Assembly: GCF_963677945.1 (NCBI RefSeq)
Contig: NZ_OY782578.1
Coordinates: 3,191,258-3,255,257, forward strand
Source: an uncultured Bacteroides sp.
GTDB lineage: Bacteria > Bacteroidota > Bacteroidia > Bacteroidales > Bacteroidaceae
Length of the DNA: 64,000 nt
Direction: 5' to 3'
The position numbers and the translations under genes are program-made. This document shows positions 31,012 to 39,542 of the stretch, one piece after another; position 1 is the stretch's first letter, and every line of letters begins with the position of its first letter. Under the pieces are notes generated by a model. The model saw only the letters and a program-made list of their open reading frames with translations. It searched no databases and was not told where the DNA came from.

Positions 31012-32076
31012 ATGATAAACGATACAGAAAATATAAGAATTAAAGATATAGCCAAAATGGCTGGAGTTTCTGCCGGGACTGTCGACAGAGTACTTCATAA
31101 CCGCGGACGCGTTTCTGAGGAGAATCTTAAGAAAGTAAACGCTGTACTTAAGATGGTTAATTATCAGCCAAACTTGATAGCAAGATTTTTAGCTTCAAAA
31201 AAACAATATAAAATAATAGCCATAATTCCCTCTTTCAAGAAAGGAGAATATTGGGAAAGTATTTCTAAAGGGATTGATAAGGCTGGCAATGAGTTTGAAG
31301 ATTATGGGGTGCATATTCAAAAACTATATTTTGATCAATACGACAATAACTCTTTGAAGAAAACTGTAGATGAGCTTTTTCAAAGAAGTTTTGATGCAGT
31401 TCTAATTGCTTCACTTTTTGCAAATTCTGTAATTAGTATTTCTGAAAAACTAGACGAATTGAATATTCCCTATAGTTATATTGACTCAAATATTTCAGGG
31501 CAAAACCAGCTTGCATATTTTGGTACCAATTCCTTTGACAGTGGTGTTATAGGTGCAAAGATATTGCTAAATTCAATTGGTAAAGACGCAAATATACTGG
31601 TATCAAGGATGATTCACAGCGGAGATCAGAATTCCAATCAAAGTATTAACAGAGAAGCCGGATTTAATAGCTATCTAAATACTGTGGGCTACACAGGAAA
31701 AGTTCATTATGTGGATTTAAAGATAGGCAGTTCTGTATTCAACTTCAGTGTACTTGATGCGTTCTTTGAGAGTCAAAACAATATAAAAGGAATAATAGTT
31801 TTCAACTCTACATGTCACAAGTTGGCTAATTACATAAAAATAAGAGACATCCGTAACCTGGTAGTTGTAGGATATGATGTAATTGAAGAAAATGCAAATG
31901 CATTAAGAGAAGGCTATATAACCGCACTAATAGCTCAAAGACCGCAGCTTCAGGGTTATAACGGAATTAAATCTTTATGCGAATATTTAATACTCAAAAA
32001 AAGACCGCAAAAAGAGAATTTTATGCCTATTGATATCCTGATGAAGGAAAACGTAGATTATTATAATGAACAATAG
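31012..32076 (+). CDS. LacI-family transcriptional regulator of hexuronate genes
   Basis: 354 residues from the ATG at 31012 (MINDTENIRIKDIAKMAGV); a TTG at 30997 is the only earlier option. The N-terminal HTH IKDIAKMAGVSAGTVDRVLHNRGRVSEE is typical of the Bacteroides LacI subgroup, followed by hinge YQPNLIARFLASKK and a periplasmic-binding-type effector domain (IIAIIPSF ... YGTNSFDSG-like FGTNSFDSGVIGAKIL). Position at the head of the uxu-type operon and behind a perfect palindrome implies autoregulation and control by a hexuronate or its intermediate; effector is inferred, not seen. Confidence 0.88.
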   Translation: MINDTENIRIKDIAKMAGVSAGTVDRVLHNRGRVSEENLKKVNAVLKMVNYQPNLIARFLASKKQYKIIAIIPSFKKGEYWESISKGIDKAGNEFEDYGVHIQKLYFDQYDNNSLKKTVDELFQRSFDAVLIASLFANSVISISEKLDELNIPYSYIDSNISGQNQLAYFGTNSFDSGVIGAKILLNSIGKDANILVSRMIHSGDQNSNQSINREAGFNSYLNTVGYTGKVHYVDLKIGSSVFNFSVLDAFFESQNNIKGIIVFNSTCHKLANYIKIRDIRNLVVVGYDVIEENANALREGYITALIAQRPQLQGYNGIKSLCEYLILKKRPQKENFMPIDILMKENVDYYNEQ

Positions 32077-32107
32077 CAATTTATATACAACTTTTAAAAA
32101 CAAAAAG

Positions 32108-32920
32108 ATGGAAAATTTATTTAACATTTCTGGCAAAGTAATCATCATCACAGGTGGATATGGTGTTTTAGGTAGAGGTATATCTATGTACCTAGCTCAG
32201 CAAGGAGCTAAAATCGTGATTATTGGCAGAAGCCATGAAGAAGGCGATTCACTGGTTAGCGAAATAAAGAAGCAAGGCGGACAAGCAATGTTTGCACAGG
32301 CTGATGTTACAGATAAAGCAATGTTAGAAGATTGCAAAAAACTGGTTCTAAAGAATTATGGTAAAATTGATATTTTAATAAATGCAGCCGGAGGTAATAT
32401 GCCGGGCGCCACAATTGCACCAAGCCAAACTATTTTCGATCTTAATATCGATGCAATGAAAACAGTAGTAGACCTTAATCTGTTTGGTACTGTATTGCCT
32501 ACTATGGTATTTGCAGACGAGATGGCAAAGCAAAAAGAAGGAGTAATCCTGAACTTCTCTTCAGAATCTTCACTGCGTCCACTTACAAGAGTTGCCGGAT
32601 ATGGTGTAGCAAAAGCTGCTGTAAACAACTTTACTCAGTATATGGCCGGAGAACTTGCTATTAAATTTGGAAACGGAATCCGTATGAATGCTGTAGCTCC
32701 TGGCTTTTTCCTAACCAACCAAAACAGAGCTTTGATGCTTAATCCTGATGGAACTCTTTCTGATCGTGCTAAAAGCGTAATGGCACATACTCCTTTCAAC
32801 CGCTTTGGCGAACCGGAAGATTTATTCGGAACTGTACACTACCTTATCAGTGATGCTTCTAAATTCGTAACCGGAACAGTAGCTGTTGTTGACGGTGGAT
32901 TCAATGCTTTTACCATCTAA
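32108..32920 (+). CDS. SDR-type D-mannonate oxidoreductase (fructuronate reductase)
   Basis: 270 residues from the ATG at 32108 (MENLFNISGKVIIITGG). An earlier in-frame ATG at 32066 lies inside the regulator gene and is less likely. Classical SDR: TGGYGVLGRG cofactor site, NAAGG, catalytic Ser in NFSSESSL and YGVAKAA (Tyr-x3-Lys). In Bacteroides and some other lineages this SDR replaces UxuB, reducing fructuronate to mannonate with NAD(P)H. Its place directly before uxuA, 28 nt apart, supports that role. Confidence 0.87.
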   Translation: MENLFNISGKVIIITGGYGVLGRGISMYLAQQGAKIVIIGRSHEEGDSLVSEIKKQGGQAMFAQADVTDKAMLEDCKKLVLKNYGKIDILINAAGGNMPGATIAPSQTIFDLNIDAMKTVVDLNLFGTVLPTMVFADEMAKQKEGVILNFSSESSLRPLTRVAGYGVAKAAVNNFTQYMAGELAIKFGNGIRMNAVAPGFFLTNQNRALMLNPDGTLSDRAKSVMAHTPFNRFGEPEDLFGTVHYLISDASKFVTGTVAVVDGGFNAFTI

Positions 32921-32948
32921 TATAATTTAAACTTAAAATACTGAAATT

Positions 32949-34121
32949 ATGTATTTATGCGAACAAACATGGCGTTGGTACGGTCCTAACGATCCAGTTT
33001 CCCTTTGGGATATCAAACAGGCCGGTGCTACCGGAATAGTGAACGCCTTACACCATATACCTAACGGAGAAGTATGGACTGTAGAGGAAATTATGAAGCG
33101 TAAGGAACTTATTGAATCTGTAGGTCTTACATGGTCTGTTGTTGAAAGTGTTCCTGTGCACGAACACATAAAAACACAGACTGGAGATTTTCAGAAATAC
33201 ATTGATAATTATAAAGAGTCTCTTCGCAACTTAGGCAAGTGTGGAATTAATATTGTAACTTACAATTTCATGCCGGTACTCGACTGGACTCGTACCGATT
33301 TGGCTTACACCATGCCCGATGGTTCTAAAGCACTTCGTTTTGAAAGAGCTGCTTTTGTTGCTTTCGACTTGTTCCTTTTGAAACGTCCCGGCGCTGAAAA
33401 TGAATATTCTGCAGAAGAAAAAGCAAAAGCTAAAGCACGTTTCGAAGAAATGACCGACGAAGACAAGCATACATTGGAACGCAATATTATAGCTGGTTTA
33501 CCGGGTTCTGAAGAGAGCTTTACACTTGTACAATTCCAGGAAGCACTCGACCGTTATAATGACATCGATGCAGAGAAACTTCGTGAGAACTTAATCTATT
33601 TCCTAAGAGAAATTACTCCTGTTGCAGATGAAGCTGGTGTGTATCTGGTTATTCACCCGGATGATCCACCTCAGTCTATTCTTGGTTTACCTCGTATCCT
33701 CAGTACAGGAGATGATTTCCAGAAGCTGATTGATGCCGTTCCGAACAAATCAAACGGCCTATGTTTATGTACCGGTTCTTTTGGTGTGGCTGCTCATAAT
33801 GATTTAGTTGGAATTATGAGACGTTTCGGAGATCGTGTAAACTTTGTGCATTTCCGTAGCACTCAGCGCGATGAAGAAGGAAACTTCTATGAAGCAAACC
33901 ATCTAGAGGGTAATGTAGACATGTATCACGTAATGAAGGCATTACTCGAACTTGAACAAGAACGTAAGGTTTCTATCGCAATGAGACCGGATCATGGACA
34001 TCAGATGATTGATGACTTGAAAAAGAAAACTAATCCGGGATATTCTTGTATCGGTCGCCTTAGAGGATTGGCAGAATTACGTGGACTTGAAATGGGTATT
34101 GCTAAATCTCTATTCGAATAG
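32949..34121 (+). CDS. uxuA: Mannonate dehydratase
   Basis: 390 residues, normal family length. It begins [19 protein letters not shown], a UxuA landmark (RWYGPxDPV), with TIM-barrel segments [40 protein letters not shown] and [13 protein letters not shown] providing the metal-binding His, Cys and Asp residues. It converts D-mannonate to 2-keto-3-deoxygluconate in hexuronate catabolism. Last gene of the operon; a strong terminator follows. UxaC and KDG kinase/aldolase are not in this window. Confidence 0.95.
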   Translation: MYLCEQTWRWYGPNDPVSLWDIKQAGATGIVNALHHIPNGEVWTVEEIMKRKELIESVGLTWSVVESVPVHEHIKTQTGDFQKYIDNYKESLRNLGKCGINIVTYNFMPVLDWTRTDLAYTMPDGSKALRFERAAFVAFDLFLLKRPGAENEYSAEEKAKAKARFEEMTDEDKHTLERNIIAGLPGSEESFTLVQFQEALDRYNDIDAEKLRENLIYFLREITPVADEAGVYLVIHPDDPPQSILGLPRILSTGDDFQKLIDAVPNKSNGLCLCTGSFGVAAHNDLVGIMRRFGDRVNFVHFRSTQRDEEGNFYEANHLEGNVDMYHVMKALLELEQERKVSIAMRPDHGHQMIDDLKKKTNPGYSCIGRLRGLAELRGLEMGIAKSLFE

Positions 34122-34216
34122 ATAAGAATCAAACTCAATTTATACATTGCAAATACATATCGCATTTTATAAATATAAAACCTAACCAGTTAAATTTTCA
34201 ATTTGTATTGTGATGG

Positions 34217-34253
34217 CCGACCGGAATGTTTCTGCATTACCGGTCGGTTTTTT
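34217..34253 (+). terminator. Terminator of the hexuronate operon
   Basis: Stem CCGACCGG/CCGGTCGG (34217-34224 with 34240-34247) followed by six T residues. Confidence 0.9.
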
Positions 34254-34290
34254 ATGTATAATCACCACTACAATATATTAAAATACAAAA

Positions 34291-34408
34291 TATATCTAGC
34301 AGTCTAGCACCAATCATTTAACACTTTGTGAATGAATCGAATACAGGCGCTAGACTTTTGCAAAGAAGTCTAGCGGTAGTCTAGTAGTCTAGCACTTTGT
34401 CTCGTCCT
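34291..34408 (+). repeat. Interspersed element, family A (CTAG words), copy 1
   Basis: Six CTAG words at 34296, 34304, 34350, 34370, 34381 and 34389 (gaps 8, 46, 20, 11, 8), within a longer matching stretch ending TAGTCTAGCACTTTGTCTCGT. The second copy at 60279-60400 lies in the opposite orientation and has the mirror-image gaps 8, 11, 20, 46, 8. The words GCTAGACTT/AAGTCTAGC form a 9-bp hairpin. Located after the hexuronate terminator. Confidence 0.85.
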
Positions 34409-34449
34409 GATTTAAGCAATAGCCTAAGCATATCTTACTTTTTTATTGA

Positions 34450-34520
34450 CCAATAAATAAAAATCATTGGCCAATAAATTCAAATGAATGACCAATAAAA
34501 TAAAACCATTGGTGAATAAT
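34450..34520. repeat. Four CCAAT-like words at exact 21-nt period (cluster 3)
   Basis: CCAATAAAT (34450), CCAATAAAT (34471), CCAATAAAA (34492) and TGAATAAT (34513) are exactly 21 nt apart. The same word, number and period occur at 24348-24420, 10.1 kb away. With the family A copy just upstream it fills the spacer between uxuA and the next gene; nothing else is seen in that 516-nt gap apart from the terminator and the promoter. Confidence 0.85.
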
Positions 34521-34625
34521 CTGGGAGATTATATAAGTCGATGAAAATTGTATAAAATAAACTAAAGGGCTAATTACTATTCATAAATAACTTACACTAA
34601 GTATCTGTAGTAGCTCTTTTTTAAT

Positions 34626-34633
34626 TAGTTTTG
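34626..34633 (+). promoter_or_regulatory. -7 box directly before the small His/Cys protein
   Basis: TAGTTTTG fits TAnnTTTG and ends only 4 nt before the ATG at 34638, so the message would be leaderless or nearly so. No TTTG is found at the expected distance upstream. Upstream, AAAGGGCTA and TAGCTCTTT could pair as a long-loop hairpin. Confidence 0.45.
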
Positions 34634-34637
34634 CAAT

Positions 34638-34946
34638 ATGAAATTGTATCTGAGAAGACAAGCAATCATTGCATGGCTGTTACTTTTCACAATAGCCCCA
34701 ATGGGAATTGTGAAGAGTTTCCATACTCATGAAAAGGGAGAAATCAACGCTGCCCATCATTGCAGCGATTCCTCCTGCGATTGTGCTATCTGCCAGTTTC
34801 ATATTCTGCCCTTTATTGAGACATCTGTTTTTCATCTTACGGTTCATCAGATTGTTCGTCCGTGCGAAACTGTAGCCAGAATCTTTAAGGTTAGAAAAGT
34901 AGCCCTCTACTCCTACTCTTTACGGGCACCGCCATACTTATTTTAA
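34638..34946 (+). CDS. Small exported His/Cys-rich protein, likely metal-binding
   Basis: 102 residues. A hydrophobic N-terminal segment (AIIAWLLLFTIAPMGIVKSF) is a signal peptide or anchor. It is followed by HTH (29-31) and a dense cluster of possible ligands: His40, His41, Cys42, Cys47, Cys49, Cys52 and His55 (HHCSDSSCDCAICQFH). The CxxC(Q)F-type ending recalls small DUF2946-like proteins that accompany metal-linked TonB receptors. It precedes a TonB receptor by 74 nt. A role in capture of, or response to, a transition metal is inferred; the metal is unknown. Confidence 0.72.
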   Translation: MKLYLRRQAIIAWLLLFTIAPMGIVKSFHTHEKGEINAAHHCSDSSCDCAICQFHILPFIETSVFHLTVHQIVRPCETVARIFKVRKVALYSYSLRAPPYLF

Positions 34947-35020
34947 AATAGAAACAAATTATGCACACCCATTCAAGGTGTGCTACTCTCATTTTGTACA
35001 TTTTAAAATAAGAAATTATA

Positions 35021-37321
35021 ATGAAAAGATATCTATTATTAATTTCCTGTTTTATCTGTACCCTACTGCCATGTATGGGTATGGAGCCTACAGGAACGCC
35101 TACTGATGCAAGCATCTTTGGGCATATCACTGATGCAAAAACAAGCGAACACATACCATATATAAATATATCAATAAAAGGTACTACAATAGGAACAATA
35201 TCCGATGTTTCAGGTCATTTTCTCCTGGAGAATTTACCCGAAGGCAATTGGGTACTCGAGTTTAAATCGGTTGGTTATCGAACCTTTAGCAAAGAAGTAT
35301 CCGTAGTTAGAAAAAAAACGATAGAAATGGACGTTGCATTGACACAAGATTTAATATCATTGGATGAAATAGTGGTAAGTAGCAATAGAAATGAAACAAC
35401 TAAGCGTCTGGCTCCTTCACTAGTCAATATACTTGATACAAAATTGTTTGAAGATACTCATTCGTCTTGCCTAGCTCAGGGATTAAGTTTTCAATCGGGT
35501 GTACGCGTAGAGAACAATTGTCATACTTGTGGTTCAGAGCAGGTTAGAATCAATGGTATGGAGGGGTCTTATACACAAATATTGATCGACTCGCGACCTA
35601 TTTACAGTTCATTGGCCGGGGTATACGGACTGGAACAGATTCCTCAGAATATGATAGAACGTGTTGAAGTATCTAAAGGAGGTGGATCTGCACTTTTTGG
35701 TTCATCAGCTATAGCCGGAACAATAAATATTATCACGAAAGAACCTACTCGAAATTCAGCAGAGTTTTCTCATGATTTCACATCTATTGGTGGAACAAAT
35801 GCATTCGATAATAACACAAGTCTGAATGCATCATTGGTTACCGATGATCATAAAGCTGGTTTATATATCTTTGGACAAAGCAGGTATCGCGACGGATATG
35901 ATCACGATGGCGATGGTTTTACTGATCTTACCGAGATGAGTAATAAAACGATCGGCATGCGTACGTATCTTAAAACAAGCAACTATTCAAAATTGTCGTT
36001 GGAATATCATAACATTACTGATCATAGACGAGGGGGAGACAATCTTGATCTTCAGCCTCACGAAGCCGAAGTTGCAGAAATGGCCAAGCACTCAATAAAT
36101 GGTGGTGGCATTAATTATGATTTATTTTCACCCAACTACAAACATAAGCTGAACATTTACACTTCCATGCAAAGCATTATCAGAACAAGTTATTCGGGAA
36201 CTGGTAAAGATTTGCGGGGATATGGCAATACGAATGATCTTACTTACATGGCTGGTGGACAATATACCTATAACTGGGAAAAATGTTTGTTTATGCCCGC
36301 ACAATTCACTGGAGGAACAGAATACACATATGACAAACTGCATGACGAGATTCTTGGATACAATCGCAATATAAAACAAACGGTACATACTGAAAGCCTC
36401 TTTATGCAGAATGAATGGAAGGATGATATGTGGAGTTTCCTAATTGGCGGACGATTTGACAAGCACAACTTGATAAATAATGCCATCTTCAGTCCACGCG
36501 CTACTTTGAGATACAATCCGGCAAAAGAGATAAATTTCCGTTTAAGTTACTCAACCGGATTCCGAGCCCCACAAATTTATGATGAAGATTTACATGTTTC
36601 AGCTGTTGGCGGTGAGATATCTGTTATAAGCTCAAATCCTGATTTGAGACCGGAAAAGTCACAAAGCTTAAGCGCTTCAATGGATTTGTATCACACATTC
36701 GGAGAAACTCCTGTAAACTTCAGAATTGAAGGATTCTATACAAATCTAAAAAACGTTTTTGTTCTCAATGATATAGGAACAAATGAGGAAGGAACAATCC
36801 TGAAAGAAAGAACTAATGGAGAGGGAGCTAAAGTGATGGGATTTACTGCAGAAGGTGAACTTGCTTTGTCATCCTTACTTCAAGTAGAAGCAAGTGCTAC
36901 ATTTCAGAGAAGCAGATACAAAGAAGTGGAAAACTGGAGTGCAACAGAGGATTTAGGCTCAAAAAAAATGCTCCGCACTCCCGATATTTATGGTTACTTC
37001 ACGGCAAAATTTACTCCAATAAAAAGATTTGAAATGGCACTTTCTGGTACTTATACAGGAAGTATGCTGGTACCTCATGCTGCCGGATATATAGAAAAAG
37101 ATATAAATGTTTCTACGCCCGATTTCTTTGATATGAACATCAAGTTTAGTTATACATTCCCGGTTTATCAGCAGATAGCACTTCAGGTTAATGCAGGTGT
37201 ACAAAATATTTTCGATGCATACCAATCCGACCAAGATAAAGGAAAAAATCGTGATTCTGATTTTGTGTACGGCCCCATCTTGCCAAGAAGCTATTTTGTT
37301 GGCGCAAAATTAAGCTTCTGA
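35021..37321 (+). CDS. TonB-dependent outer-membrane receptor
   Basis: 766 residues: signal peptide (~1-22), carboxypeptidase-regulatory-like domain (~32-115, SIFGHITDAKTSEHIPYINI), plug (~120-240; RINGMEGSYTQILIDSRPI, IERVEVSKGGGSALFGSSAIAGTINIITKEP) and a 22-strand barrel ending YFVGAKLSF. The plug has three Cys (150, 167, 170), including NNCHTCG, unusual for a surface receptor and shared by a Bacteroidetes subgroup. No SusD partner follows, so it is a solute or metal/cofactor receptor rather than a glycan SusC. The adjacent His/Cys-rich protein suggests a metal or metal complex (inference). Confidence 0.88.
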   Translation: MKRYLLLISCFICTLLPCMGMEPTGTPTDASIFGHITDAKTSEHIPYINISIKGTTIGTISDVSGHFLLENLPEGNWVLEFKSVGYRTFSKEVSVVRKKTIEMDVALTQDLISLDEIVVSSNRNETTKRLAPSLVNILDTKLFEDTHSSCLAQGLSFQSGVRVENNCHTCGSEQVRINGMEGSYTQILIDSRPIYSSLAGVYGLEQIPQNMIERVEVSKGGGSALFGSSAIAGTINIITKEPTRNSAEFSHDFTSIGGTNAFDNNTSLNASLVTDDHKAGLYIFGQSRYRDGYDHDGDGFTDLTEMSNKTIGMRTYLKTSNYSKLSLEYHNITDHRRGGDNLDLQPHEAEVAEMAKHSINGGGINYDLFSPNYKHKLNIYTSMQSIIRTSYSGTGKDLRGYGNTNDLTYMAGGQYTYNWEKCLFMPAQFTGGTEYTYDKLHDEILGYNRNIKQTVHTESLFMQNEWKDDMWSFLIGGRFDKHNLINNAIFSPRATLRYNPAKEINFRLSYSTGFRAPQIYDEDLHVSAVGGEISVISSNPDLRPEKSQSLSASMDLYHTFGETPVNFRIEGFYTNLKNVFVLNDIGTNEEGTILKERTNGEGAKVMGFTAEGELALSSLLQVEASATFQRSRYKEVENWSATEDLGSKKMLRTPDIYGYFTAKFTPIKRFEMALSGTYTGSMLVPHAAGYIEKDINVSTPDFFDMNIKFSYTFPVYQQIALQVNAGVQNIFDAYQSDQDKGKNRDSDFVYGPILPRSYFVGAKLSF

Positions 37322-37375
37322 TTTTTTTGTAAAGAATCAAACTTAACAAACAGATAAGCTCAGATAAAATTACTA

Positions 37376-37438
37376 AGGGATTACTCTTAAGATTAAGTCA
37401 AATAAAGAACTTATATCTAACAAACTAGAGTAATCCCT
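37376..37438. repeat. 12-bp inverted repeat after TonB receptor gene
   Basis: AGGGATTACTCT (37376-37387) and AGAGTAATCCCT (37427-37438) are perfectly complementary with a 39-nt loop. There is no U run after it on the plus strand, so a terminator role is uncertain. Confidence 0.55.
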
Positions 37439-37532
37439 AAAGCAAAAAACATAAAATTTGAAAAAATAATAGTGAAAATAGTTATTCATAAGTACGATCT
37501 GCTTATCTTAGTTCCCAAATTAAAATTGACCT

Positions 37533-38168
37533 ATGAAATTTTTTCCAAATTTAAAAAAATCGAAAGAAGAACAAACAGAACTTGTTCAGTCTAGAATTGA
37601 ATACTATTTTACACTTATTCGTGTGTATTATCAGTCAACAATGGCTATCAATCTGGGAATTACCAATATCAATGCATTACCAGATATGGCTATGTTTAAA
37701 CGAACATTAAAAATTCAGACACAAAACGGACGTCTGGGAGTTGCAGAAAGATCACAATCCCGTAAAATGTTAATGCAGGGATATGGTTTAAGTGAGCAAT
37801 TCTTTAAAGAAATTGATGTATCTTTGAAAGCTAACTGTAAAAAACAAAATGATGCACAATCATTTCTTTTCACATTCCAGGGTTTTTCAAACGACTTGTT
37901 AGTGGTAATCAGTGATCAGATGAAATTTAAGATTGCAATGCCTAATTTCCTTAGAAAAGCACTTTATACAGTAACACAGCAAACCATTCACAAGATTCTT
38001 ACTAAGGATGACTGGAAAAAGGATGAAGTTTACAATGCATGTAGAAGCGTTAGAAAGTACAGAGATAAACTTGGATATTCAGAATTATGGATGGCAGAAT
38101 ATGTATTCCCTGTTCTTCTGATATCAAAAAGCGGAAAGAAAAAGAATCCTGATTTCTCAAAAAGATAG
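37533..38168 (+). CDS. Conserved hypothetical protein
   Basis: 211 residues, no signal peptide or membrane span, strongly basic (many Lys and Arg, including a KSGKKKNPDFSKR tail), so probably cytoplasmic and perhaps nucleic-acid associated. It is largely helical in appearance (KKSKEEQTELVQSRIEYYFTLIRVYYQ). I recognise no domain. Similar proteins exist in Bacteroides as far as I recall, but no function is known to me. It is monocistronic and ends in a very strong shared terminator with the convergent flavodiiron gene. Confidence 0.7.
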   Translation: MKFFPNLKKSKEEQTELVQSRIEYYFTLIRVYYQSTMAINLGITNINALPDMAMFKRTLKIQTQNGRLGVAERSQSRKMLMQGYGLSEQFFKEIDVSLKANCKKQNDAQSFLFTFQGFSNDLLVVISDQMKFKIAMPNFLRKALYTVTQQTIHKILTKDDWKKDEVYNACRSVRKYRDKLGYSELWMAEYVFPVLLISKSGKKKNPDFSKR

Positions 38169-38194
38169 AGTAAATTAGGAGGTAATACTAATAA

Positions 38195-38263
38195 AAACAA
38201 GTCCGTCTTAAGAATAAAATGTCATCTGCCTGATAGCATTTTATTCTTAAGACGGACTTGTTT
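38195..38263. terminator. Bidirectional terminator with perfect 27-bp stem
   Basis: 38195-38221 and 38237-38263 are exactly complementary over 27 bp with a 15-nt loop. The arms begin and end with A/T runs (AAACAAG...CTTGTTT), giving a T run on both strands between two convergent genes. Confidence 0.85.
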
Positions 38264-38278
38264 ATTTCATAATCTGAT

Positions 38279-39481
38279 TTATTCAAATCTACTTAATAAA
38301 TCCCAATAAAGCCAGCCGTAATTTCTGCTTGCTTCTAATGCCTCCTCAGTAAGAGACCATTTAAAGTTTATCGGATCCATAATGGTTTCAAAGCCTGCCT
38401 CTTTTAATTTACTATCTATAATTTTAATAGAAGATCCTTTCAAACCGTAACAACCAAAAGCTGCTGCCTTTTTATTCTTAAATTTTAGACCTTTCATTTC
38501 ATCAAGGAATCCTGATACTGATGGAAGAATACCGTTGTTAAGACAAGGAGAACCTATCAATATTCCCTTAGAACGGAATACTTCAGTAACCAAATCACAT
38601 CTGTTATTTATTGAAGCATTAAATAATTTAACATTCACATACGTATCAGCAGAATAGATTCCTTCTGCAATCTTTTCTGCCACAGATCTTGTGGCGTTAT
38701 ACATCGTATCATAAATAATCGTTATCTGGTTTTCACTATAGCTATTTGCCCACATCAAGTATTTTGTAACTATCTGCAAAGGATTATCTCTCCAAATAAT
38801 ACCATGACTTGGACAAATCATTTCAAGAGGAATATTTTTTCTTATATAGTCATTAATCTTAGATGTAATCACTTTACTAAATGGCGTAAGTGTATTTGCG
38901 AAGAATTTAATTGTCTCGAAGTTCAATTCACATTGATCTACCAAATCATTAAACAAAACTTCCGAACTAAAATGTTGTCCAAACAAACCACTACTAAAAA
39001 GTATATGATCTTTGGTCAGATAGCAAAACATGGTATCAGGGTAAGAAGAAACAGGAAAATCAACAAAAAGCAACTCTTTTCCATTACCAATAGGTAAGCT
39101 GTCCCCTGTTTTGACAGTTACAAAATTCCAATCCTGAAAATAATGACCTACAAGTGCATCTTTTCCATTCTGAGTGCAATAAATAGGAGTATTAGGAATT
39201 AGCTTCATTAATTCAGGTAGTGCACCACTATGATCACCTTCCGCTTGAGTACAAACAATATAATCTATAGACGCCAAATCTATTTCTTTTGCCAGATTAT
39301 TGATAAACTCACTGCTATAAGACATTATTACAGTATCTATTAAAACAGTTTTTTCTTCCTTTATTAAAAATGAGTTATATCTTGTTCCTCTGTACGTAGA
39401 GTACTCGTAACCTGGATACTTACGCATTTCCCAATCATTTTTGCCAACCCAATAGACATTGTTTTTGACTGTTTTCTTCAT
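38279..39481 (-). CDS. Flavodiiron-like protein (FprA family) lacking three diiron ligands
   Basis: 400 residues: metallo-beta-lactamase-like domain (~1-250) and flavodoxin domain (~252-400, FMN loop YDTMYNATRSVAEKIAEG). In canonical flavodiiron proteins the diiron ligands are His79, Glu81, Asp83, His84, His146, Asp165 and His226. Here, with the same numbering, residue 79 is Gln (TQAEGDHSG), 146 is Ser (PVSSYPD) and 165 is Gly (LFSSGLFGQH); Glu81, Asp83, His84 and His226 remain. Both His ligands of one iron and the bridging Asp are gone, so normal O2/NO reduction is unlikely. It is downstream of a hemerythrin gene (61 nt) and probably cotranscribed. Confidence 0.88.
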   Translation of the reverse strand: MKKTVKNNVYWVGKNDWEMRKYPGYEYSTYRGTRYNSFLIKEEKTVLIDTVIMSYSSEFINNLAKEIDLASIDYIVCTQAEGDHSGALPELMKLIPNTPIYCTQNGKDALVGHYFQDWNFVTVKTGDSLPIGNGKELLFVDFPVSSYPDTMFCYLTKDHILFSSGLFGQHFSSEVLFNDLVDQCELNFETIKFFANTLTPFSKVITSKINDYIRKNIPLEMICPSHGIIWRDNPLQIVTKYLMWANSYSENQITIIYDTMYNATRSVAEKIAEGIYSADTYVNVKLFNASINNRCDLVTEVFRSKGILIGSPCLNNGILPSVSGFLDEMKGLKFKNKKAAAFGCYGLKGSSIKIIDSKLKEAGFETIMDPINFKWSLTEEALEASRNYGWLYWDLLSRFE

Positions 39482-39542
39482 AATAATAATTTAAAAGTTA
39501 TAAGATTGAATTAGATGTTTCGATTAAAATTTGCCAATAAAT

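Noticed and set aside
32066..32107. Earlier ATG for the SDR gene overlapping the regulator
   Set aside because: The 14 extra residues do not fit an SDR N-terminus; the ATG at 32108 gives the usual start before the Rossmann fold.
34638..34946. Riboswitch upstream of the TonB receptor unit
   Set aside because: No cobalamin or other known riboswitch core was found, and the -7 box lies 4 nt from the start, leaving no leader.
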